64,000 bases of DNA from Marasmius tenuissimus (Eukaryota; Basidiomycota; Agaricomycetes; Agaricales; Marasmiaceae): NCBI GenBank assembly GCA_029532415.1, contig JAQOTA010000053.1, forward strand, positions 2,294,001-2,358,000. The letters run 5' to 3'. Positions 52,336 through 64,000 of the stretch are shown piece after piece. A program made the translations under genes and the position numbers. The notes beneath the pieces are model-generated. The model was not told the DNA's origin. It saw only the letters and a list, made by a program, of their open reading frames with translations, and made no database searches. Within the stretch, counting starts at the first letter, position 1; each line of letters starts with the position of its first letter.

Positions 52336-52855
52336 GGTAGTAGGAGGAGAAGAGGGGGAACAGTGAACTGCTCGCCGTCGATGATACCCATGCTGTCAAC
52401 ACAGCAGCGAGCACGGACCAAGTAGCACGTGCCAATAATGACGCGAGGCGCGTCAGCCCCTGTCAGTCTGTCGCTGTCAGACCTTAAAAGTTAGTTTCTC
52501 ACGTTTCCCCGCATTTTCTTTTTTGAGTACCGCGCCTTGCTTGCCGTTTTGAATGATTGTCCAGATTTACAGTCTGGCCAATTACTCGAGGCCTAGGACA
52601 AAGCCTCAAAGAGCCCAGCTCGGAAAAAAGACCCCTCGTTGTCAGGAGAATATCAGAAAGCTTGAAAGAAGATAAACGTTCCTTTGTGAGGAAAGGCAAC
52701 AATGAGTTGACAATAAGGCCTTTACAGTAATGTGACGAAATCTGTCTATTTTCGGGGACAATCTGGGGCAATTCTTCGAAATTGCGAGAAAATATCTCAA
52801 TGTGTCACACGATATGACACCATTTCCCTTTCAGGGTGGCGTTACCCCAGACTTG

Positions 52856-52864
52856 TATAAATAT
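52856..52864 (+). promoter_or_regulatory. TATA box of the Stf2/HABP4-like gene
   Basis: TATAAATAT about 120 bases before the ATG at 52,982, with a pyrimidine-rich leader between. A small inverted repeat, GTGTCA-N7-TGACAC (52,802-52,820), lies just upstream and could bind a dimeric factor. Confidence 0.65.
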
Positions 52865-52981
52865 GCGTCCTCCGCATTCCATCTCACACTCACACCACCA
52901 CCAATACGAACATTCACAACTGAACCTTTTCTTCCTTGAATCTATCCTTTTCTTCTTCTCTGAATTTTCTTAATCTCTATC

Positions 52982-53561
52982 ATGACTCGAACCGAACGAT
53001 CTGCTTTCCCTCGTGCTGTTAATCGAGACCGTTCTCTCTCCAAGTCTGGTCTCGAAAGGTCTCTTCGCAAGGACGGTGGCGGAGCTCACAACTGGGGTCG
53101 TCTCGAGGACGAGCTTGATCACGAGTACGGTGCACTCGACGACGATATTCGCGAAGACGAAGAGGCTTCGAGCTCGTCCAGTGATGGTGTGTTTAAGTTC
53201 TCCAATGCAACCATCAGTTACCTCACTGACGCCGGTTTCTTTTGCAGCCGCCGACAAGCCGGTGATCGTGAGCCCTAGCTCCTCGATGACTGAGCAAGAG
53301 GTTGAAGCTGCCAAACAATTCAGGAAACACGCTTTCAAGAAGGGCGAAAGCAAGTATTAGTTGCTGATCGCCCGGATTTACCGATTAACCATATCTACCC
53401 AACAGTTGACCTTGCCAGCATCGCTCGCACCTCCAATGCTGCCTCTACCTCCCCCCCAAAAGCCACTGTCATTTCCGATACCAGTGTACGTCTTTCATTC
53501 AGCTCCCGAGGTTCTTTTCTCAATTCTCTACATGCTCCCACAGTCCAACGCCAGCGCTTGA
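52982..53561 (+). CDS. Small Stf2/HABP4-type (HNWG motif) protein
   Basis: Exons 52,982-53,186, 53,248-53,349, 53,406-53,485 and 53,544-53,561 give about 134 residues. The N-terminus is basic (TRTERSAFPRAVNRDRSLSK) and runs into RSLRKDGGGAHNWG, the glycine-HNWG motif shared by yeast Stf2/Tma10 and the hyaluronan/mRNA-binding HABP4/SERBP1 group. An acidic stretch (DDDIREDEEAS) and the helix MTEQEVEAAKQFRKHAFKKGEIDL follow. Yeast relatives bind ribosomes or stabilise inhibited F1Fo-ATPase and act in stress tolerance; the role here is inferred. The third junction needs a GC-AG intron (53,350-53,405, donor GCAAGT), because the GT alternatives end in a stop. Confidence 0.82.
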
Positions 53562-54591
53562 TTAAATTACTTGTAACGTTATAATGGGACCACCAGTCTT
53601 TTTGCACACTGTAGTTTTACTTTTGCCCCATCGTACTCACCTCGAAACCTTGGTATATTGTCTACTAAACCCCAATGAAATGTAATTGTATGCGAATGGT
53701 CAATGTCGTGTGATCTAAGCCACGGTCGTGTGCCGGTAACACCTATAGGAGATTGACAGGAGATAACTCCGAGCTCTCGTCTCTTCGCTCTACGGAGACG
53801 TGTTACACGCATGCTTGAGTTGGAGACCGGTTGAATGCTTGGACCCCTCTGAAGAAACGTCAGTTCGGGGGCGAACATCCTGTTTCCCCTGGGCAAGTGG
53901 GTCAAGCCCTTACGCCACCTGTGGTACAGAGTCGAAAGTCACAATCAACAGCCTAGTTGCCTGGGGCCGCAGAAGGTCTCGTCAGGGAAGGACTGAAAGG
54001 TTTTAAGGACTCAGATCAAAGTCCACATGACCGTTCTTCGGCGGATTGTTTATGGGAGTAATCGGAAGACAAGGCTCGGAAGATGATATTATTCGTTCAT
54101 TTAACCGGACCTGGATATCGGATATTGAATCGCTCGTTGACTCTATTCAATGTCACTCGTTGCGAAGAACGGAGAGGGGAAGGCGGTCGGGACAACTACA
54201 AAGACTGGGATGAAATTATTTGCAGACACTAGAGGGGGGTAAATAGTTTAGACCCGGGGGCGACTAAGTAACGGTAACTTGGTTCTCTGTCAGTTGACTA
54301 CACACATTGTCGAAGACTCGGGAATTTGGACCGAACCGAGACTCCGGAGCATCAATGGTAACTCCATCGTTATTTCTACATTGAAAGTAAGGTCGTAAAG
54401 ATGGGTATCTATTACTTACTTGCACATACATGAAAGCGGGGAACGGAGAATTTGCCGGAAAACAGCGCGACGACAACACCATAAAAGAAAAAAGACACTA
54501 GAGTCTGAGGCTTGAATAATAGATATGCAGGTGATGAGATTTGTGAATTCATGAAGCATAATGATAAACGGAAAGGCTTCCGGCGAGGCGT
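53562..54591. other. Convergent intergenic region, no gene recognised
   Basis: About 1 kb between the stop of the Stf2-like gene and the stop of SCC3 on the other strand. Only short frames without domains are present and no repeat was recognised. It should hold the 3' ends of both transcripts. Confidence 0.5.
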
Positions 54592-57500
54592 TCAATGGCG
54601 GATACGTTTCCTCTTCACCTGGAAAGCGGCAGCGGGTGTTGGCTCTGGCTCAGGTTGTGGTTCGCTCTCGTCGTTTAAGGGCTGAACCTCCTCCCTTTCT
54701 TCATCAACATCTTCCCTCGCACGCTTTCGAGGATTCCTGGGGGTCTTCTTCGGGGTAACAAACCCGTTCTGCGCTTTTTGCGATAGCACGGAAAGCGTGT
54801 CCTCGGCATTCAAAGGAGGAGCATTCTCCGCCTCCGACATCTGAGCGTTCATCGTCTCTTCCGTCTCCTCGGCATCAGTATCCGCACGTTCCTTCTCTGA
54901 CGATTTGTTCTTCGCGTTTCGTCTCGTTCGGGGCCGGGCCTTGGGTGTAACAGGCTCTTCATCATCGTGTTCGGACTCCTGCCCGTTCTGCTCGACGTCC
55001 TCCAGAGGGTTCTTAGCTCGAGACCGGGTCCGTCTCTGAGGTCGAGGTCGTGGGCGTGTTCGCTGGGGTTCCAGTGCGGGTGCATCTGACAGAGCACCGT
55101 CATCGTCGCCAATAAGCCGTTCGACCTCACTTTCTTCTCCGTCAGTGGAAGCCCCAGTAGCCGCTTTCTTTTTCTTGCGACCCTTGGATGCACCTCCCGC
55201 TGCATATACGTCTTCAGGGATTGCGCGAAACAGAAAGAGGTAATGTACTTACGTTTGTCTTTGGCTAGAACGGTGCCAAGTCGCTTCTCATATGCACGGT
55301 AGGGTTCCCAGGCCTTCGTCGTTCCGGGCTCTATATTGTGCTGAGCGAATACTTGGTCAAGATGCGCTTTCCTGTATTCACCGACATTACGATTAGCTCA
55401 AATCAAGGAATGGATGGTGGGGTACCTACACTCTCAACGCATCCCGGCTGTCCACAGAACTAACAAGTGGAACAAGCGCACGGAAGAACAGTAGGGAGTT
55501 CTTGAGCGCTTTCTTGTCGTTGATCTTGAGGTGTGCCTCCAGATGATTCGCGATCCAGCTCAACAAGTTCGTCTGGATCTGGATGATATATTGTGCGTCC
55601 AGCCGACGGACGATCGCCAGCTGGCTGCCTCTAATGACGAAGCATGTTGCCAGGAGTTTGGCAAGAGCGACGACCTCTGATTCGTCTGGCGAACGAGATA
55701 TTAAAGCGATCGTGAAAGACTGCAGGTGACTGTCAAAAACATGAAGATGACACAGTGATGACCACAAACCTCTTTCATGGCTTGCGTCACGACCAGCACA
55801 ACTGAGTCTCCTTGTCCATTCATCATTCCTTCCTCCTTGACAGCTTCGATGACGACCTTTACACAGGCATCGTATGCAGCGCCAAGCTGACCGTAATGTG
55901 CAAGCAGAGTCGCGCCATGCCGAACGTGAATCGCCCCACAACGAATTGCGCGAAGGAAAGTCGAGACGACATCTATGAACAAGTACTCCTGTTCAAGCTC
56001 CGAACGTGAAGCTTCGTCTGGAAGAAAAGTTAATCGGATGTCATCGAAGAAAACACATCAGGCATTACCTTCATCCGTAGCCTCAGGAACCTTGGGCTTG
56101 CGTGCCCGTTTCGTCTTCTTCTTGGCCACCCTCCTCGCCGCCTTCCTGGCCAGCTTGACTTCCCTCATCCTCACTCGAGTCGTCCTCTGCTTCATCTGGA
56201 CCCTCCTCTTCCTCCAAGGATTCCGCATACCGCTCGATCTCCGCTTGCAGGTAGCCTGCACATCTCCATTGCACTTCGTCATCCATAGTCAAAGCCACCG
56301 GTTCAGTTGCATGTGGTAGCGGGGTACCGTCTGCCGACACTTCGTCAGATGCAGCGAAGAGTACATGCAAGTCAACTAGATTCTTAAATGCCTTTGTGAT
56401 GCCTCAGTGCAAAGTCCTGTCATGCCAGCCTCGCCACGTACCGTTCTCTTGACAGTGTCTGACACACCGTTACCAATTTCCTGTGTGCCGACCGCAAATT
56501 CAGTGAGCCTTTGTAGTAGCGCATCTCGTTGATTTAGGAACGTCTCCTGGTACTTCTTTTCCTCCGGCGAGGGTTCGGCTTTCGAAGGAAGTGCTCTACT
56601 CTTCCAGATAGTGTGTAGTGTGAGGACTTGTAGGGCCTGTTCGATCATCTGACTGGCGGCTTGAGAGATCGATCTAAATCAAGATGGAGGAGTATACGCA
56701 CCTGTTCTTCTCCACCTATACCCATCATCCCTCGCTCGCTTATTGCGCTTAGGATGTCCCAAGCGCTGGATTGTTTGCCTCCTTCATTGTCTTCGATCCA
56801 GGCCGTCAAATCTCTGCTGCTGACGAGCATGCGGAGCCTCAAAACTACTGAGCTCAATGTAATGACTTCGTCTTCCGTGAAGTGAGTGACCTCTAGGTCT
56901 CTGTTGCGACGGGCGCTCGAAGGTTTGGGGACCTTTGAAGGCGATCCGGGCGGCGAGGGAGGTTCGGCAGCTGCTTCCCGAAGAGAGGTTGCCAGTTCAT
57001 CTTCAAGTGCCAAGATCTGCTCACTGTTGGTGTTAGACAAGGAGGTGTTGGAGAGGAGGTAGGACATCGATTGGACAGCCGCCGTGAGGACAAAAGGAGA
57101 TGTATGCGTGAGGAATTGTTTCGAGATATCGGACCACAGCGAAGCATAGGCCTGATGATCGTGTGAGAAACCAGTAACGAAGAGAAAAAAGGTAACTTAC
57201 GCTGGTTTCTCTCATCTCTATGTAGACCTCTAGGTTCATGAGGTTGGGTAGGGCAAGAACATCAGCGATCCGGTGTTCGTCCGTCTGATACTTGACAAAC
57301 AAGGGTGGCAGTGCTCTGATCAAGGCCTGTGTTATCGGCTCTGCTGAAGTCTCGTCCTGGAGCGGCATTCAGATTTGTCCTTGAGAACGGGACGAAAGAC
57401 TCACTTCTTTCCTTGACTTGCGTATTGAAGCAACAAGAATCTCAAGTAGGACGCCTTCCTCAACCTCCGTCAATCTCCAGGCATCATGAACACGGCCAGC

Positions 57501-60191
57501 ACTTTCGAGGTCCTCATCCTCCTCATCCTCCTCATCGTCGAGATTGCCGGCGTCACCATTGGCAGCGTCGGCCCTACGCTTCATCGTCTGTCTTTTCGAT
57601 CCGACGAGTGCACCCTTTCCTGCTCTCCCCCCTCTTCCATGCGATCTGCGAGTAGTGGCGGTATCACCATCTCCGCCATTATCACTTCCCGATGCACTGT
57701 GATCTAGAACGAGCATATCCAAGATTCCTTCCCAATCTCTCACAATGTCGAGCTCATCCCATACAGCTTCGACCGCTAATGCCGTTCTGCCCTTTACGTC
57801 CTGAGAGGTGCGAGAAGATGAACCAGCCCCTAAGGTACCAGTAGCACCGTCCACTGTCCTCTTTCCGCCACTCGTTGCAGTGGCAGTTGCGAGTGTTGCA
57901 GCCATACCACCATGCTCTCTTGTAGCATTGGAATCGGTCTCATCATCCTTCTGCCCGCTCGGACCCTCATCCACCTCGTCGTCGTCTTCGTCATCATCCT
58001 CTTCTTCTGTGCCTTTGCCCTTCCTCTCGCGATCCAGTGTCCTTCCCCACTTCACGAGTAACAACACAAGCCCCTTGATTCCAAGCTTTCCTTCATCCAC
58101 CTCCTCGTCTTCAGCAACCTTCCTTCCTCTCCCTTTCACCGGGGAGGATCCACCACGCCCACCGCCTCTGCCGCGGCCCCTCCCTCTTCCTCTATTCGCG
58201 GCAGCAACCTGTGCATGAGCTTCCACCTCGACCTCTCCCAGCCTCGTCTCTACCCAGTCCTCCCAAACTCCACTGACGAATTTGCCAACTCCCTTCCGGA
58301 CGCGAGGCTCGTCAGAGTAAACCATGGTTCCGAGGCGATTCCGGTGGGAGTCGGACAGCAAGCCTGTCAGAAGTCAGTGATGTCGTCAACAGTAGAGCGT
58401 GAGCGACCTACCAAGCTCGTCAACAGAGTCCAACACGCTCATGACAGCGACCCGGACACCAACGTCCACGTCGAACCTTGCAATTTCCAATAACCTCGGT
58501 AAGAACCTCGTTGAGAACTGTGTCAACGCGGAGAGTGCAACTCCACCAGAGTCCTTTGCGTTGGCACTCTGTTTGCCCTTACGGCTAGGTTTCTTGTCTG
58601 CACCAATTCCAGCAGTATCATACACGGTTTGCAACGCTCTGACCGCTGCCAGTCGGACCTGGGCAGCGGAGTCGGACAAAACCCATCCAACATATCGCAG
58701 GTACTCGGAGTTGGAGGCGAAATGAGAGGGAAGGGTGGAGAAGAACGTAGAGAGCGAGGAAATACATTCAGTACGGATGACTGGGTCGAGATCACGGTAA
58801 CGATGAATGAAAACCCTGCAGGGATTGCAAGAATAAGTATAAAGATCACATGAACCGAGATACGGCCAGCTTACCCGTCAATGAATTCCTTGATAAACTC
58901 TTCTATCTTTGCTTGTCGATCCTTGACTTCACGTTGTTTTGAATCGAGCTCTTTATCCTTGCCCTTGGTACTTGGCGTAGTTCCGGTACGAGCGCGTTTC
59001 TTCTCGCCCTCTCTCATGCGCCTGAGAAAGTGAAGTCAGTTGTCATTTCTCGGATGCGATACAAGCACCGCACCCGAAGACCTCCACTGCTTTCGCAAGT
59101 TCCTTCCCAACCTCACACAGAGCTCCCTCAACCTCGAGCGCCACTACCGTTGCTGTATGTCTGATGGAACGAATTTGAGACGAGGACATGGGCACCAGCC
59201 AAGACTAGATGGTGCTCAGTAGATAGAACATGTCGCACGAGTCTAATACCTACCTGAAGCGTTTCGATTAACGAGGAATTGTATAGTGCCCTTGTCTCGG
59301 CGGCGGTCGTGATGAGTCGAGAAATGAACTCCGACAAGTGATTACGGAAGTTGTACTTGATCTTGGTGTTATGGAAGGGCGCATTCCTCGAGGTTAACGG
59401 ATAAGTCCCAGCAGGAGTTGTCGTCTGCAAGCAGATGAGTGAATGAACACGCTCGAAGGAATGGATGTTGCACCTTTTTCAACTCCTCCACAATATCATC
59501 CAAACGATCCACCACGCCGTCTAGGTCGACCGCCGTGTCACCATCAATCGTGTCATTGCACCCACAACACCTTAGCACCATGTTCACGAACTCCGCTAAT
59601 GCCTCGTTCGGACTCTGACTCAAAGACTCTAGGAAATCTTCAGTCGTTCCGATGAGTGCAGCATTCGGATTCATGATTGCATTGAACAACGGATTGTCGG
59701 CCTTGATATTGGTGAGCTTTTCAAACGTCTCGGGGTCAAAGGTGGCATCTGCAGGGGCTACTGGCTTGGGAGCCCGAGGTTTTCGAGTTTTTCGAGTACC
59801 CTCCGCCAAATTAGTCGTGGTTGCTGCCGTTGCTGCCGCTGCTTTACGAGGCTTTTTCGGCGCTGGGCCACCAGCTTTGGGCTTTCTGGATTTTCTCCGC
59901 TTGGGAGCTTCGTCTTCATCGTCCTCGTCTTCATCGGCGTCGGGTTCATCCATTCCAACATCTTCCTCCTCTTCTTCGGGGTCGGCATCCGTGCCGTCTC
60001 CTTGGCCCTCATCGTCCGTTCCAGCGCGCTTGCGCTTTCGTCGTGTCTCCGGGATCGTTGTCACTATAAGAACGGTCAGGAACAATTATTTACTGGCCAG
60101 AAATGCAGGGCTTACTCGTCGTTATCGGTTTGGGCTGTTTCTTGTCGCGTTGAGACCGACGAGGGCCCGAAGAGGGCGGACTGGACTCCAT
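54592..60191 (-). CDS. SCC3: Cohesin subunit SCC3/STAG
   Basis: Starts at ATG 60,191 (MESSPPSSGPRRSQRDKKQP) and ends at TGA 54,592-54,594; many introns, about 1,500 residues by estimate. After a basic and acidic N-terminal tail (KRKRAG, DEPDADEDEDDEDE, KRRKSRKP) comes the STAG domain (ADNPLFNAIMNPNAAL, EFVNMVLRCCGCND, IKYNFRNHLSEFISRL). The stromalin-conserved domain follows, with a conserved YRDLDPVIRTECI-type stretch and SDSAAQVRLAAVRALQTVYD, then HEAT repeats. An Arg/Gly run (RGRGRGRGGGRGG) and acidic runs interrupt the HEAT region at about 57.6-58.2 kb. The C-terminus is Lys/Arg- and Pro-rich with SP/TP sites (VTPKKTPRNPRKRARE). SCC3 binds the kleisin arm of the cohesin ring and is needed for loading on chromatin, sister cohesion and loop formation. 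Confidence 0.93.
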
Positions 60192-60331
60192 GGATGGTGG
60201 TAATTCAACAGGTTTCTAACAAAAACGCGTCCTCAACGCGAGCAAAGAATTTGTCTTTGTTTGGTTCAAATCGTGGTCCCGTGAAATAGCCCCTATCGAG
60301 TCATGCAGAGTCATTCCAAGGTAAGTTACAG

Positions 60332-62466
60332 TTACAAAGTCATCCTCCGTTTTCTGAACATAATCTCTCCTTTCGTGTTTGCAAAACTGGTAGCTGCAAA
60401 CCACTCGATTCCAGGCATATTCTCTCCCTCGTCGTACTTGAGGTCATAGGTCAACAGAGCATGTGCCACGAGGGCTTTCAGTTCCACTGCGGCAAAGAAC
60501 CGGCCAGGACTGCGTGAATATGCATGAGTGCTATTACTGGAAAGGAAGCACTACGAACACATACCAAGCATGCTTCCCCATACCAAAGGCGACATATCCC
60601 GGCTCGGGTGTCATCATTTGATGTCGAACACTTCTTCCTTCTTTCTCTCTGATGTCGTAGAACCGCAACGGGTCAAAGTGGGAAGCATCCTCGTAATGGC
60701 TCTTGAGACAAAGGTAAATGATACTTTAGAGGCCCAAAACGAAATCAGGACTCACCTCGTCATGGTGTACGGGTAATGCGGCAGTCGCCACCGTAGTTCC
60801 AGCAGGAATTACGGTTCCATCGGAAAGAGTAAAATCAACAAGGGCTTTGCGGTTCAGTGTAACTAGAAGCAAGCCGGATAAGGCAGATATAACGACGAAA
60901 TAGCCCATCCATACCTGCAGACGTTCCAGAAAGCCGCTGAGATTCCTTCAAGAAGCTATCGAGCTTACGCATTCCATCCATAGCATTTTTGGTCCACCCG
61001 TTACGCCCGACCTCGCCTTCCATCTCCTCTCGTAGCATTTCTACCAGTTTTGAATCTGAAGCGAGGTAGTACAAGGCATTTGTGAACGCCTTGTCATGCT
61101 TGGTTAGGCTTTCTCTTATCTGAGCTGTACTCTAGACAGTTTACCATGCTCGTCGTATGAATGGCTGCAACGTTCACCGATAACACGCGCATCGCCAGAT
61201 CGGTCAGAGTTCGTTGTTCGCCTTCTTGAGCTTGTCTCCAGAGCCAAAGCAAGAGATTGTTCTTCAGACGAATCCGTCAGTTGGAGTCGTCTAAAAGCAA
61301 TCTTGAACAGCTCACCGATTGACTTCCTGGATCAACGTCATCAGTACCTCCATCCACTTCGAATTGCTTTTCAAACAACGGCTGGAGGTGTTTAACGGCA
61401 CGCCGAAGACTCGCTGGACGTGGTGTGATTAATTTTCCGACTAATCTGATCCAAATAGTGAGCAGTTGAAGAGGTGTTGATGATCTGGTACTCACAACTG
61501 CAAATACGTAGGGAATAAGTTTATGATAGACGCTCTCGCGAAGACGTTCACAGTAAAGAATATGTTTAGGTCCTGTCGAGGATACTCGCATCAAACAGAC
61601 TTTCACCGCGTATCGAGAAGCACGACTTGCCATCCAATCTTCATTCCTGCCTAGCGACAGTAAAATAAGTAGTCATTCCGACGTCCCGAGTCACAGACAC
61701 TTACAAAGCGGAAGCCCAACGAAAAGCCTATTCGTCGTCCTGCAGACTATATTGAGGACAGTTTTCAAGACCGGAACCTTCACCCATTCTTCTCCGGCCG
61801 GAATAAAATCGTTAAACGCGGCCTTCATCTCGTCGTGGACGTCTGTGAACCGTGCAGGTATATTCTTCGTGAGCGTGTTGAGTATGACTCCAATTTGGTA
61901 CGGATCGGCCCGTAGTGATTTCCCCATAGTAATATCTGTCTGAAGCATCTACAAAGATGCGAAAAAACTATAGCTCGCTAGATGCATTTGGATTCGAAAG
62001 GGCAAGACAGCGCACTTCAGCAAAGGCCTCCGCGGAAGAGAGCTGATCATCCGTTGCTTTCCTGATGTCCTCCACCATCTTTGGCCCACAGACGACGACT
62101 AGCCAGTGATCCAACAGCGGAACTTTGAACGCATGCCCGTAATGCTGTCGTTTTGTATTCAAATAAGTTGGTCTTCCGAAGTCTTTGACAACAAGAATCC
62201 ACCTTCTTGTAACCGTCCTGGATGATATCGCGAGCGTTGTAGACGAATTTGAACGCACTAATGTACGAAGAGAAAAATCCAGATGGTCCCAAGGTCGGAA
62301 TACCTGCAAGCTGGACAAAAATCGCGTCAGAAGGCCAAAGCTGGGAAGGTGAAACGATGTGTTTTGGCACTTTGGACATTTGCGTACGATGCTCGATATA
62401 TTTCGAGAACACAAAACCCGCAATAACAGCCAGTAAAGCATGGGTTATCGAGATGTGGTTGGTCAT
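60332..62466 (-). CDS. Cytochrome P450 monooxygenase, membrane anchored
   Basis: Starts at ATG 62,466 and ends at TAA 60,332-60,334; about ten short introns, about 500-520 residues. Residues 6-22 form the membrane anchor (ITHALLAVIAGFVF). Family landmarks: FNARDIIQ-type start of the fold, ADPYQIGVILNTLTKNIP, IVCRTTNRLFVGLPLC, an I-helix reading VNVAAIHTTS, the K-helix ExxR (ESQR), and the heme loop FGMGKHACPGRFFA, with the Cys codon split by an intron at about 60,520-60,575. This set matches the mushroom P450s close to the ent-kaurene oxidase/CYP503 type, in which AAIHTTS replaces the usual AGxDTT. Substrate unknown; these enzymes usually act on terpenoid or other lipophilic metabolites in the ER. 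It lies 140 bases downstream of no other P450 and is not in an obvious cluster. Confidence 0.9.
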
Positions 62467-63046
62467 GGCGTGTCAATATGGTGGGTGAGAGAGTCAATAT
62501 GGTGGATGAGAGAGTCAATTTCAGTGCGAAGGCAGCAATAGAAATATATTGGGTGATCTCATCACGCATGTCAATGCATGGGAGAACAACGGGAATGAAA
62601 AAAATAGTGAACATTGTGCCAGGTTGAAGGGTAAAATGAAAAGAAAAGGAGATGGTCAAAGTTATGGAGGTGGAATTGGAAAATCAGTGCCGCCGTCTGC
62701 AACTGAGGGTCATTTTCAATTTGCCTAGTGGGCGCTTGTGGGTCAGGTCATAAGGAAGAGGGTGTAGCACCGAAGAAATCTCCAGTTTTGCTTATTGACT
62801 CAGATGCAAGCGTCCGTATCATGTTGTCGTGTTCGACCCGAGTAGGACGAACCAACGAGTGAAGATTATCCATTAGTATATACTATGTAGTCCATTATGT
62901 TATTCACCAAACGCGACAAAAGAAGGTGGCCGCGCTGTATGGCGCCCAAGAACGTCCTCACCGGTGACTTCCTCAAGCAATCACGCAGTCCAGTCAGTCT
63001 GGGAAGAGCAGAGTATAAGCAAAGATGTGAAAAGCATCAAGGGAAA
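62467..63046. other. Intergenic region
   Basis: Upstream of the P450 and downstream of the peroxidase gene. A 17-base phrase GAGAGTCAATATGGTGG near 62,490-62,510 is partly repeated. No gene is recognised. Confidence 0.45.
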
Positions 63047-64000
63047 TCAACAACCTACGCAGCTCCCTGAGTCTCCCGTACGGACATTCACCACAGACGC
63101 GATGTCATCCCCTTCCCCATTATACAAATCGTACGACGTGGACCAACTGCTGATTGGTAGTGCAAAGCTCCCAGCATAGAGCACATATTCGTCGTCGCCC
63201 GCATCCTTCCATTGGGCCATCTCAACCTTCTGGATATCGAGTTTGGGTAGAGAAATCCCCTGGGTAGATCGTTTGACGGTTACCTCGAACCAAGTCGGGA
63301 GATTGGTACGATCCTTGCGAACAGCGGCAACTACAGTGAGATTCCAGTTGCCATTTCCATCGTCTTTCTGCTCAAGACACGAGTTGGGGTACTGATGGAG
63401 GATAGCCGTGTCAAGGGGGAACCCAAGCCCGTTGTTGGTGTGAGTTTCGTCAGAGTCGGCAGTGAAGTGAATATTGAACTTGGAGATGGCTCCGACGGCG
63501 AGATTCGTGTTGAACTCGTAAAACTATATCAAAGACATGAGGTACACACCCGGTAACGATGAAGGAGAGCACGTACATAGAAACTATCGTCGAAGCCACT
63601 GCCCGTACCTCCTTGAAATGTCGCTTTCGAGGCGGTGATGGTACAGTTATCACAATGTTGTCCAGTGCTGTCAGAATATTCCATCTTGACATCGTCTGGA
63701 ACCCGTCGTTCAGTGGTGCGGACACGGATATTGCCCTCGAGATGGAGCGTTGACTTGTCTTGGAGGTAGAATTGTTGAATACGAGGCTTGACCTCGATGG
63801 GCAAAATAGGTTCACTGAGCGCAACTGTGGATGGAACAGTATCGATGATGCGTTGGAAGACAGTGGCGCAAGTACTCCGGAAGGTAGCAGGGTCAGCAAG
63901 GGACTGCATGGTGACGTTCTTATCAACGACTGCACCAGGAAATCGAGCGACCTGTCAGCCATGACCTGCTTTAGCGGTAAGCAACTGGATAGCACTCACC
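63047..64000 (-). CDS. C-terminal part of a fungal heme peroxidase (partial)
   Basis: The last exons are 63,577-63,951 and 63,047-63,523 (TGA 63,047-63,049). A further exon ends at the window edge: the donor GTGAGT begins at 63,999. VARFPGAVVDKNVTMQSLA and RSTCATVFQRIIDTVPS are followed by a beta-rich domain: ILPIEVKPRIQQFYL, GNIRVRTTERRV, CDNCTITASKATFQGG, GFPLDTAILHQYPNSC, LTVVAAVRKD and EYVLYAGSFALP. This is the C-terminal domain that follows the catalytic peroxidase domain in a group of secreted basidiomycete class II-like/WSC-linked peroxidases. The heme-binding part is outside the window, so activity cannot be judged. Assignment rests on remembered family sequence. Confidence 0.7.

Noticed and set aside
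57808..58218. 136-residue Ser-rich frame on the plus strand inside SCC3
   Set aside because: It mirrors the acidic and Gly-rich codons of SCC3 and has no domain, start context or introns of its own.
59652..60203. 183-residue plus-strand frame opposite the SCC3 N-terminus
   Set aside because: Antisense shadow of GC-rich Ala/Lys/Glu codons. SCC3 has continuous splice support here.

Overview
The window looks like a mushroom-forming basidiomycete (Agaricomycete, probably Agaricales). Genes are split by many short GT-AG introns of about 45-60 bases. A split tRNA-Ile(AAU) is present. The best-recognised proteins are typical of the group: an SCC3/STAG cohesin subunit, a cyclophilin-40, a PalI/SUR7 membrane protein, an OCRL-like inositol 5-phosphatase, a P450 and a fungal heme peroxidase with the basidiomycete C-terminal domain. 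The left 41.5 kb is an accessory, repeat-driven region. The right 21 kb is dense, ordinary gene space.

Layout: 1-3.7 kb holds a gene tail at the window edge, decayed sequence, a dispersed GCCTCCGAAG motif and one orphan coding block. 3,676-12,515 is a complete, recently inserted Ty1/copia LTR retrotransposon. It has near-identical LTRs, a 5-bp target duplication, a copia-type half-tRNA primer site and a single unusually long gag-pol frame. The reverse-transcriptase box reads YVDN rather than YVDD. A foldback MITE follows at 12.6-13.0 kb.

13-38.8 kb is a segmentally duplicated array. Four paralogues (A-D), all on the minus strand, share the same nine-exon structure. Each encodes a protein of about 560 residues of unknown function, with an N-terminal GG-x-F-N-x-[VI]-x-GDQ motif and a conserved C-terminal half. 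B, C and D read open throughout. A has lost its last exon to a 669-bp insertion. The repeated unit also carries flanking sequence and plus-strand gene relics. It has been shuffled by tandem duplication, inversion and MITE insertion. I recognise this as a lineage-specific mushroom family of unknown function, and it is the best candidate here for an undescribed system.

38.8-41.5 kb has a BTB-domain gene and its decayed tandem copy, both on the minus strand. From 42.7 kb onward come, on the plus strand, an acireductone-dioxygenase-like cupin that has lost most metal ligands, a PalI/SUR7-like protein, tRNA-Ile, and cyclophilin-40 (CPR6) behind a perfect heat-shock element. The minus-strand OCRL-like phosphatase follows, then the small plus-strand Stf2/HABP4-type protein. 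SCC3, a P450 and the C-terminus of a heme peroxidase complete the window on the minus strand.

Coordinates come from reading splice signals and frames by eye. Exon maps are base-exact where exon positions are listed. For SCC3, the OCRL-like gene and the P450 only the start, the stop and several junctions were checked.
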